Assembly (NCBI GenBank): GCA_017990865.1
Contig: JAGNNB010000125.1
Span: 1 to 8,079, forward strand
DNA: 8,079 bases
Source: Lysobacteraceae bacterium
GTDB lineage: Bacteria; Pseudomonadota; Gammaproteobacteria; Xanthomonadales; Xanthomonadaceae
Direction of reading: 5' to 3'
Below, piece after piece: positions 1 to 5,658 of the stretch. The translations under genes were made by a program, and so were the position numbers. The stretch's first letter is position 1, and each line of letters begins with the position of its first letter. The notes below the pieces were generated by a model. It worked only from the letters and a program-made list of their open reading frames with translations. It did no database searches and was not told the DNA's origin.

Positions 1-37
1 GTCCTGGCGGAATGACGAGGGCACGACGAGGCCCGGC

Positions 38-544
38 ATGTCGCATATCGACCCGCCCGACGACGAGCGTCCCGCGCCCCGCGCCAAGCGCGCGCGGCCC
101 GAACTCACGCCCGCTCAGCGCGCGCTCGCGCTGCTGGTGCGGCGCGAGCATTCGCGCAAGGAACTGACCCGCAAACTCGCCGTGCGCGGGATCGAGGCCG
201 AGCAAGCCCAGGCCGCGGTGAATCGAATGACCGCGGAAGGCTGGCAAAACGACGCCCGCTTCGCCGAGCAACTGGTGCGCAGCCGGGCGAACACCGGCTA
301 CGGCCCGATCCGCATCCGCGCCGAACTCGGCACCCACGGCCTGGACCGCGAAGCCGTTCAGGCTTCGATGGACGCCTACGACGGCGATTGGACCGAAAAC
401 GCGCGCGACCTGGTCCGTCGCCGCTTCGGCGCTACCCTCGAAGACCGCGCCGTCCAGCGCAAAGCCGCCGAATTACTGATCCGTCGCGGTTTTTCCGGCG
501 ATCAGGTGCGTGCCGCGACCCGCTTCGACCCCGACGAGGATTGA
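38..544 (+). CDS. recX: RecX, regulatory protein of RecA
   Basis: RecX binds RecA filaments and limits their extension, which damps recombination and the SOS response in the cytoplasm. The 168-residue product has the usual RecX make-up of repeated three-helix modules. After a basic, proline-rich N-terminus (about residues 1-22) come [19 protein letters not shown], the next module with [23 protein letters not shown], and a C-terminal module ending in [12 protein letters not shown]. Length is normal for the family. The ATG at 38 follows a GACGAGG ribosome binding site at 25-31 with 6 bases of spacing. recA usually lies just upstream in relatives; only 37 bases are visible here, so this cannot be seen. 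alaS follows on the same strand after a 262-base spacer. The identification is firm from sequence pattern. Confidence 0.95.
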   Translation: MSHIDPPDDERPAPRAKRARPELTPAQRALALLVRREHSRKELTRKLAVRGIEAEQAQAAVNRMTAEGWQNDARFAEQLVRSRANTGYGPIRIRAELGTHGLDREAVQASMDAYDGDWTENARDLVRRRFGATLEDRAVQRKAAELLIRRGFSGDQVRAATRFDPDED

Positions 545-562
545 GCTCGTCGCCAGTATCCG

Positions 563-589
563 GCGCGGAGGAAGCGCGGAGGAAGCGCG
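563..589. repeat. Short direct repeat in the recX-alaS spacer
   Basis: The 11-base unit GCGCGGAGGAA occurs twice in tandem (563-573, 574-584) and is followed by a partial third copy, GCGCG (585-589). It lies just after recX and before the REP-like pair. No function is apparent; replication slippage in purine-rich DNA would explain it. Confidence 0.6.
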
Positions 590-600
590 TAAGAGGGCGC

Positions 601-626
601 GCAGGAGGCGCTTCAGCGCCGACTCC
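601..626 (+). repeat. REP-like palindrome, copy 1 (forward)
   Basis: The element begins GCAGGAG, then forms a hairpin with stem GGCGC, loop TTCA and stem GCGCC, and ends CGACTCC. It matches, in the opposite orientation, the element at 644-668: both have the frame G-Y-AGGAG, 5-base stem, TTCA, 5-base stem, CGA-(C)TCC. This layout resembles the extragenic REP palindromes of Xanthomonadales, which are moved by RAYT-type transposases. It sits in a non-coding spacer, as REPs usually do. That it belongs to a genome-wide family is an inference from form. Confidence 0.7.
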
Positions 627-643
627 TTGCAGAAGACCTCGAA

Positions 644-668
644 GGATCGGGCCTGAAGGCCCTCCTAC
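644..668 (-). repeat. REP-like palindrome, copy 2 (inverted)
   Basis: Read on the minus strand it begins GTAGGAG, then stem GGGCC, loop TTCA, stem GGCCC, and ends CGATCC. Compared with copy 1, two stem positions have changed and both partner bases have changed with them, so the hairpin is kept. The two copies face each other across 17 bases, which is the arrangement of a paired REP unit (BIME-like). Confidence 0.7.
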
Positions 669-806
669 GCCCGATCGCGGGCTTCCGCGACCAACCGCCG
701 CTTCCGGCCTGTTAACCTAGGCCACTTGGGTTGTTCACTCCATTCCGCGCCCCCATTCTGGCGGCTTCGCGGCGCGGGGACTGCGCCCGTCATTCCGACC
801 GATGCC

Positions 807-3494
807 ATGAAAACCACCGATAGCAGCACCCCGACGATCAGCACCTCGCAAATCCGCAGCGATTTCCTGGAATTCTTCCGCTCGAAGGGCCACACCGTGG
901 TGCCGTCGAGCCCCTTGGTGCCGGGCAACGACCCGACGCTGCTGTTCACCAACGCCGGCATGGTGCAGTTCAAGGACGTGTTCCTGGGTGCCGAGAAGCG
1001 CAGCTACACCCGCGCCGCTTCCAGCCAGCGCTGCGTGCGCGCCGGCGGCAAGCACAACGATCTCGATCAGGTCGGCTACACCGCGCGTCACCACACCTTC
1101 TTCGAAATGCTGGGCAACTTCAGCTTCGGCGATTACTTCAAGCAGGACGCGATCGCTTACGCCTGGGAATTGTTGACCGGCGTGTGGAAGCTACCGAAAG
1201 ACAAGTTGCTGGTCACGATCTACCACACCGACGACGAAGCTTTCGATATTTGGCACACGCAGATCGGTCTGCCGGCGGATCGCATCATCCGCATCGGCGA
1301 CAACAAAGGCGCGCCGTACGCGTCCGATAATTTCTGGCAGATGGCCGACACCGGCCCCTGCGGCCCGTGCACGGAAATTTTCTACGACCACGGCGCGCAC
1401 ATCCCCGGCGGCCCGCCGGGTTCGCCCGACGAGGACGGCGACCGCTTCATCGAAATCTGGAACAACGTGTTCATGCAGTTCGATCGCCAGCCCGACGGCA
1501 CGCTGTTGCCGTTGCCGGCGCCGTGCGTGGACACGGGCATGGGTCTGGAACGCGTCGCGGCCGTGCTGCAGCACGTGCACAGCAACTACGAAATCGACCT
1601 GTTCCAGCATTTGATCAAGGCCGCGGCGACGATCACCAACACCGCCGACCTCGAACACAAATCGTTGCGTGTGATCGCGGACCATATCCGCGCCTGCAGT
1701 TTCTTGATCGTCGACGGCGTGCTGCCGAGCAACGAAGGTCGCGGCTATGTACTGCGTCGGATCATCCGTCGCGCGATTCGCCATCTGTGGAAACTCGGCG
1801 CGCTCAATCCCGACGGTAATTTCTGGCGCATGCTGCAGCCGCTGATCGACGTGATGGGCGACGCTTATCCGGAACTCGTCGCGAAGCGCGAACTCGTCGA
1901 GCGCGCGCTGAAAGCCGAGGAAGCCGCGTTCGCGCAAACGCTCGATGCCGGCATGACGCGTCTGGAAGGCTATCTCGCGCAGAGCGGCGGCAAGATCGAT
2001 GGCGAGCAGTTGTTTCAGTTGCACGACACCTACGGTTGCCCGCCGGATTTGATTCTCGACATCCTGCGCGAGAAAGGCTTGGGCGAAGCGTCGGCGGAAG
2101 TGTCCGCCGAATACGAACGCTTGATGGAAGAACAGCGCGATCGCGCGCGCAAAGCCGGAAAATTCGGCGGCGGCGTTGCGCTTCCCGGCGAACTCATCGC
2201 ACAACTCTCGCCCACCGAATTCCTCGGCTACGACCGTCTCGACGCCGACGATCTCGAAGTCGTCGCGTTGTTGAAGGACGGCAAGCCGGTCGACCGCATC
2301 GCCGCGGGCGACGACGCCATCGTGCTGCTCAATCGCACGCCGTTCTACGCCGAATCCGGCGGTCAGGTCGGCGATACCGGCACGCTGGCGGGCGAGGGCG
2401 CGGGGTTCGCGGTGAGCGATACGCAGAAACTCGCGGGCCAGTTTTTCGGCCACGTCGGTACGCTCGCGGTCGGCAGCTTGCGCCGTGGAGATCGTTTGCA
2501 CGGCCGCGTCGATACCGCGCGCCGCGAAGCGATCGTGCTGAACCACAGCGCCACGCATCTGCTGCATGCCGCGCTGCGCCGCGTGCTCGGTACGCATGTG
2601 ACCCAGAAAGGTTCGTTGGTCGCGCCCGATCGCCTGCGCTTCGACTTCGCGCATTTCCAGCCGGTGACGGCGGCGGAATTGGCCGAGATCGAACGTTTGG
2701 TCAATGTCGAGATCCGCGTCAACAGCGAAGCCGAAGTACGGCAGATGGACATGCAGGAGGCGTTGGATTTCGGCGCGATGGCGCTGTTCGGCGAGAAATA
2801 CGGCGAACGCGTGCGCGTGCTGCGCATGGGCGAGACCTCGACCGAACTGTGCGGCGGCACCCATGTGCGCCGGACCGGCGACATCGGCGTGTTCAAGATC
2901 GTCTCCGAGGGCGGAATTCAGGCCGGCGTGCGCCGGATCGAAGCCGTGACCGGTCAGGGCGCGCTCGATTTCGTGGACGAACAGGAGCGCCGGCTGAACG
3001 AAGCGGCGGATTTACTGGGCGGTTCGGCGGCCGATCTGCCCGAGAAAGTGCGATCGTTGCTCGAAAAACAGAAAAAAATCGAACGCGAGTTGGAGAGCCT
3101 GAAAGCCAAGGCCGCGAGCGCCACGGTGGCCGATTTGGCGGCCTCCGCGACCGATGCGGGCGGCGCGAAAGTGCTTGCGGCGCGGGTGGAGGGCCTCGAC
3201 GCCAAGGCCTTGCGCGACGCGGTGGATACGCTCAAACAGCAACTTCGCGATGCGGTGGTGCTGCTCGCGGGCGCGGCGGATGGTAAAGTGGCCCTTGTTG
3301 CGGGCGTGAGCGGCGCAGCGCTCGGGCCTGTCAAGGCCGGAGAGCTCCTCGCTCATGTAGCCGGTCAGATCGGGGGTAAAGGCGGAGGCCGACCCGATAT
3401 GGCCCAGGGGGGCGGCGAAGACGGCCCACGGCTGCGCATTGCATTGGATGGCATCCACGACTGGGTGGTCGAACGGATGAAGCGCGAAGCGTGA
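807..3494 (+). CDS. alaS: Alanyl-tRNA synthetase (AlaS)
   Basis: This cytoplasmic class II synthetase charges tRNA-Ala and clears mischarged Ser/Gly-tRNA-Ala. From the ATG at 807 it has 895 residues, a normal bacterial length. The class II catalytic core is at the N-terminus ([31 protein letters not shown], then [16 protein letters not shown] and [18 protein letters not shown]). The editing domain carries its four metal-binding residues: H580 and H584 in [10 protein letters not shown]682 and H686 in CGGTH. A coiled-coil stretch (around residues 745-785) leads to the C-Ala domain, which ends with the glycine-rich [15 protein letters not shown]. The frame is open back to a TTG at 726, but the extra 27 residues do not look like AlaS. 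The ATG at 807 is the best start, although no clear Shine-Dalgarno precedes it. csrA follows after 139 bases. Confidence 0.97.
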   Translation: MKTTDSSTPTISTSQIRSDFLEFFRSKGHTVVPSSPLVPGNDPTLLFTNAGMVQFKDVFLGAEKRSYTRAASSQRCVRAGGKHNDLDQVGYTARHHTFFEMLGNFSFGDYFKQDAIAYAWELLTGVWKLPKDKLLVTIYHTDDEAFDIWHTQIGLPADRIIRIGDNKGAPYASDNFWQMADTGPCGPCTEIFYDHGAHIPGGPPGSPDEDGDRFIEIWNNVFMQFDRQPDGTLLPLPAPCVDTGMGLERVAAVLQHVHSNYEIDLFQHLIKAAATITNTADLEHKSLRVIADHIRACSFLIVDGVLPSNEGRGYVLRRIIRRAIRHLWKLGALNPDGNFWRMLQPLIDVMGDAYPELVAKRELVERALKAEEAAFAQTLDAGMTRLEGYLAQSGGKIDGEQLFQLHDTYGCPPDLILDILREKGLGEASAEVSAEYERLMEEQRDRARKAGKFGGGVALPGELIAQLSPTEFLGYDRLDADDLEVVALLKDGKPVDRIAAGDDAIVLLNRTPFYAESGGQVGDTGTLAGEGAGFAVSDTQKLAGQFFGHVGTLAVGSLRRGDRLHGRVDTARREAIVLNHSATHLLHAALRRVLGTHVTQKGSLVAPDRLRFDFAHFQPVTAAELAEIERLVNVEIRVNSEAEVRQMDMQEALDFGAMALFGEKYGERVRVLRMGETSTELCGGTHVRRTGDIGVFKIVSEGGIQAGVRRIEAVTGQGALDFVDEQERRLNEAADLLGGSAADLPEKVRSLLEKQKKIERELESLKAKAASATVADLAASATDAGGAKVLAARVEGLDAKALRDAVDTLKQQLRDAVVLLAGAADGKVALVAGVSGAALGPVKAGELLAHVAGQIGGKGGGRPDMAQGGGEDGPRLRIALDGIHDWVVERMKREA

Positions 3495-3507
3495 CCTTCG
3501 GCGCTTT

Positions 3508-3534
3508 CCGGGGTTCGACCCTCCGGTTATTTTT
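3508..3534 (+). terminator. Possible weak terminator after alaS
   Basis: CCGG-GGT, loop TCG, ACC-CT-CCGG can pair with a two-base bulge, and the run TTATTTTT follows directly. The hairpin is short and imperfect, so it may only attenuate read-through from alaS into csrA. Confidence 0.35.
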
Positions 3535-3596
3535 CACCTCTTGCGTTTGCGACAGCCGTTTTCCCCGATCAGCGGTCGCGAAACAACAACACAAGA

Positions 3597-3628
3597 ATGT
3601 CGGCGAGGGGACGCCGGCATACGGAGAG
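3597..3628 (+). promoter_or_regulatory. Putative CsrA autoregulatory site and csrA ribosome binding site
   Basis: Bases 3597-3605 (ATGTCGGCG) pair with 3612-3620 (CGCCGGCAT) as a 9-base-pair stem with one G-T wobble. They enclose the six-base loop AGGGGA, which contains GGA at 3609-3611. A second GGA lies at 3623-3625 in ACGGAG, which is also the Shine-Dalgarno of csrA, 8 bases before its ATG. CsrA dimers are known to bind GGA motifs in hairpin loops and to bridge two sites, often covering the ribosome binding site. The structure is seen in the sequence; repression of csrA by its own product through it is inferred. Confidence 0.55.
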
Positions 3629-3633
3629 ATGCA

Positions 3634-3855
3634 ATGCTGATTTTGACTCGCCGTGTTGGCGAAACACTGATGATCGGCGACACCGTGACCGTGACCGTGC
3701 TTGGCGTCAAAGGCAATCAGGTCCGTATCGGTATTACCGCGCCGAAAGACGTCGCCGTTCACCGCGAAGAGATTTACCAGCGCATTCAGCGCGGCGACGA
3801 CCGCGGTCATCGCGGCGGCGGCGAGCCGACGTCGGGTTTGCCGCAGGACGACTGA
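3634..3855 (+). CDS. csrA: Carbon storage regulator CsrA/RsmA
   Basis: CsrA is a small dimeric RNA-binding protein. It blocks or stabilises target mRNAs through GGA motifs and controls central carbon use, motility, biofilm and virulence traits. The 73-residue product starts [16 protein letters not shown] and keeps the family core through [25 protein letters not shown], including the RNA-contacting N-terminal strand (L4, R6) and R44. The last 19 or so residues ([11 protein letters not shown] onward) form a hydrophilic, glycine-rich tail longer than in the 61-residue E. coli protein; relatives in Xanthomonadales are also extended. The ATG at 3634 has a good binding site (GGAGAG, 3623-3628). The frame is open upstream to 3541, but that stretch does not resemble CsrA. 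A GGA hairpin in the leader suggests autoregulation. tRNA-Ser lies 52 bases downstream. Confidence 0.96.
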   Translation: MLILTRRVGETLMIGDTVTVTVLGVKGNQVRIGITAPKDVAVHREEIYQRIQRGDDRGHRGGGEPTSGLPQDD

Positions 3856-3907
3856 GCCGGTATCCTTTCGCACCGCTTCGCACTGCACCGTTTCACACCG
3901 CATCGCC

Positions 3908-4000
3908 GGAGAGTTGCCCGAGAGGCCGAAGGGGCTCCCCTGCTAAGGGAGTATGGGGTCAAAAACTCCATCGAGGGTTCGAATCCCTCACTCTCCGCCA
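3908..4000 (+). tRNA. tRNA-Ser (anticodon GCU)
   Basis: A complete class II tRNA of 93 bases with CCA encoded (3998-4000). The acceptor stem GGAGAGT (3908-3914) pairs with ACTCTCC (3990-3996), and the discriminator base is G. The anticodon stem CTCCC (3935-3939) pairs with GGGAG (3947-3951) around the loop CTGCTAA, placing anticodon GCT at 3942-3944, which reads AGC and AGU. The long variable arm (TATGGGGTC...ACTCCATC region) and the T arm GAGGG-TTCGAAT-CCCTC are both present. The position after csrA is the conserved order in gammaproteobacteria. It may be co-transcribed with csrA, as only 52 bases separate them and no clear promoter is visible there. Confidence 0.98.
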
Positions 4001-4015
4001 GTGTTGCGAGTCGTG

Positions 4016-4119
4016 TCGAGCAAGCCCGGGTTGAGCAGGCCCGCGTTGAGCAGGCCCGCGTTGAGCAAGCCCGCGTTTAGCAACTCGCATCGAGCAAGCC
4101 TGCGTTGAGCAGGCCCTCG
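4016..4119. repeat. Degenerate 15-base tandem repeat after tRNA-Ser
   Basis: About seven units of the consensus TTGAGCARGCCCGCG follow one another: 4016-4030, 4031-4045, 4046-4060, 4061-4075, 4076-4090 (diverged), 4091-4104 (one base short) and 4105-4119. The two units at 4031-4060 are identical. A further truncated TTGAGC-CCGCG lies at 4125-4135. One plus-strand frame reads VEQAR repeatedly, but it has no start and meets TAG at 4078-4080, so the array is probably not coding. It lies between the mature tRNA end and the terminator, and so would be part of the tRNA precursor's 3' trailer. Confidence 0.8.
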
Positions 4120-4228
4120 TGGAGTTGAGCCCGCGTCGCGGGGCGGGAGTTCGCTGCGATGCGAGCGGACGGTTCGTGCGGAGTTTCATGCTCGACCGCT
4201 TAGCTTTTTGTTTCCGATGGATGCCCAG

Positions 4229-4262
4229 AACGCCGACCGCACGATGGTCGGCGTTTTTGTTA
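4229..4262 (+). terminator. Intrinsic terminator of the csrA/tRNA-Ser unit
   Basis: A perfect stem, ACGCCGACC (4230-4238) with GGTCGGCGT (4246-4254), encloses the 7-base loop GCACGAT and is followed by TTTTTGTT. It has the polarity to stop plus-strand transcription coming from tRNA-Ser. The minus-strand side has no matching T run, so it should not act on the opposing genes. Confidence 0.85.
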
Positions 4263-4404
4263 TGCGTATCCGTATACCCGCTGTCGGCGTTTCGGCACGC
4301 GGGACACACATCGGCGATCGATGCGGCGCGGTGCGCCGAAACGGACGTCAAAACGTCCGGCCTGAACAACGCGCCGACAAACATCGCGCCTCGAAGCGCG
4401 ACGC
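4263..4404. other. Gene-free convergent junction with three inverted repeats
   Basis: No gene is supported here. The stretch holds three perfect short palindromes: CGGCGC-GGT-GCGCCG (4324-4338), GGACGT-CAAA-ACGTCC (4343-4358) and TCGCGC-CTCGAA-GCGCGA (4384-4401). Read on the minus strand, the last two are followed by TGTTTG and GTTTCGG. They could therefore act as weak terminators for the beta-barrel gene that ends at 4405, but neither has a convincing T run. Confidence 0.5.
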
Positions 4405-5652
4405 TCAAAACACGAAACCGACTTCGCCGAAGGCCAGATTATTGTCGCGGCGCGAGCCGAACGTCGTTTCGGAATGTCCGTAGGCGCGATCCGCGCCGAT
4501 CACGATCTTGAAGCGGTCGTCGATTTGGTAGGTCAGGCGCGGCCGGAGAATGCCGCTGCCGTCGTCTAGCGAAAACACGCCGGCCCATTCCAATTTCAGG
4601 CGCTCGTTCCGCAGTCGCTGGGTCAGGCGCAGGGTCATGGACTGCTCGCGCGCCCCGAATTCGCGGTTGAGTTGATTGAGCGCCGTCGCGAGCGGTCGGA
4701 ACGGCGCAGGCAGCGATTTCGGATCCCGGTAATCCGAGCGCGAGGCGTACACCCACTGCAGATTCAGGTTGGCGGTGTCGCCGAGGTCGGTGTCGAGCCC
4801 GAGCACGGCCCGCAAGGCGTCGCCACGACCTTCCTTGCGGGCATACGCCGCTTCGCCGCGGAACGACCAACGGCCCGCCGCGGCGGCGAAATCGGCGCCG
4901 GCCACCTGCGCGCGCTCGTAGCCGATCGCCAGCGTGGGTTGCGGCGACAGCGTGGCCAAGCGATAGCGCGGCATCCGGTCGTGACCGTCGAACCAAGAGA
5001 GCGACCAGTCCACGCGCTCGCCGACGCGGTCGAGACGCAGCCCCAGATCGAGCCGCTGCGGCGCATCGTCGCGATGCAGCGGCTTCGGCAGCGGGCCTTC
5101 TGGCAAACGGTGCGGCGCGAAATCGGCGGCGACCGCGGTGAGCGACGCCGAGTCGCTCAGATCGAACCGCAGCGACAGCGCGTCGCTGCCGCGGCGCTGC
5201 TCGTCGTCGTCTGAGGCCAGCAGGGTGAAGTCGCGGGTCGAGAAGCTGTCGGTGGGGTTGATCTTGTCGGCGCGGCCCCAGGCGACGATCTGCCGGCCCG
5301 CGCGCACGGTCCAGCGGCCTCGGTCGAACTCCGCGAAGGCTTCGCGCAATTCGGCGTCGGCATCGTTGGCGGCGCCGGTGTGGTTGTTGCCCAGGCGCCC
5401 GCTGAGGCCGAAGCGCAGATGTTCGCCGGCATCGCCGCGCCACTGGATCAGACAATCGGCTTTGGCGATGCCCTCGCGGTCGTCGAGATCGCGATTGGAC
5501 GACCACCACCCCGCGCGGCATTCGCCGAACGGCGGCTCGGCGGCGCGCGCGTCGCCCGCCGCGGCCCAGCCGCCGACGATCAGCGCGAAGCATGAAACGA
5601 CCGCGCCGCCCGCAGTCCGCGCCGGCCGGCGGCGGAGGAAAATCCAACGCAT
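4405..5652 (-). CDS. Outer-membrane beta-barrel protein (DUF1302-like/porin-like)
   Basis: The 415-residue product looks like an exported outer-membrane barrel. A basic N-terminus (RRRPAR) and hydrophobic stretch (about residues 14-32) end in ARA|A, a likely signal peptidase I site near residues 37-38. The mature part is rich in alternating polar/aromatic strands such as HLRFGLSGRLG, WTVRAGRQIVAW and RFKIVIGADRAYG. The chain ends in a phenylalanine (GEVGFVF), the typical recognition end for the BAM machinery. The segment WGRADKINPTDSFSTRDF (about 125-142) recalls the conserved part of DUF1302-type barrels that accompany MMPL/RND permeases. C45 and C67 could form a disulfide near the mature N-terminus. 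The ATG is 6 bases after the stop of the permease gene, with only a weak ribosome binding site, so coupled translation is likely. It is probably the outer-membrane exit or receptor for the permease's cargo. The family name is tentative; the barrel nature is fairly secure. Confidence 0.75.
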   Translation of the reverse strand: MRWIFLRRRPARTAGGAVVSCFALIVGGWAAAGDARAAEPPFGECRAGWWSSNRDLDDREGIAKADCLIQWRGDAGEHLRFGLSGRLGNNHTGAANDADAELREAFAEFDRGRWTVRAGRQIVAWGRADKINPTDSFSTRDFTLLASDDDEQRRGSDALSLRFDLSDSASLTAVAADFAPHRLPEGPLPKPLHRDDAPQRLDLGLRLDRVGERVDWSLSWFDGHDRMPRYRLATLSPQPTLAIGYERAQVAGADFAAAAGRWSFRGEAAYARKEGRGDALRAVLGLDTDLGDTANLNLQWVYASRSDYRDPKSLPAPFRPLATALNQLNREFGAREQSMTLRLTQRLRNERLKLEWAGVFSLDDGSGILRPRLTYQIDDRFKIVIGADRAYGHSETTFGSRRDNNLAFGEVGFVF

Positions 5653-5658
5653 GCCGAC

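Noticed and set aside
1191..2864. 557-codon open frame antisense to alaS
   Set aside because: It lies wholly opposite a well-supported alaS; long antisense frames are common in GC-rich DNA with strong third-position bias, and its composition (many A, R, H, Q, low complexity) fits no family.
3541..3633. N-terminal extension of csrA from an upstream in-frame start
   Set aside because: The 31 extra residues do not resemble CsrA, and the ATG at 3634 has a strong binding site and gives the canonical MLILTR start.
3990..4000. tRNA 3' end as an integration site for a mobile element
   Set aside because: No integrase gene and no second copy of the tRNA 3' end is visible in the window.
4024..4080. 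VEQAR pentapeptide repeat encoded by the tandem array
   Set aside because: The frame has no start codon after the tRNA and stops at TAG 4078-4080, and the one-base-short unit at 4091-4104 shifts the frame. No protein is supported.
4016..4119. CRISPR array
   Set aside because: Units are 15 bases, directly abutting and without spacers. This is a minisatellite, not a CRISPR array.
3959..4408. 149-codon minus-strand frame ending in RVRDSNPRWSF
   Set aside because: It crosses tRNA-Ser in antisense. The RDSNPR string is a familiar artefact of translating the reverse strand of tRNA genes, and the rest reads through the tandem repeats.
4119..4511. 130-codon plus-strand frame after the tRNA
   Set aside because: It runs through the terminator and into the end of the opposite-strand barrel gene, with no ribosome binding site and no recognisable domain.
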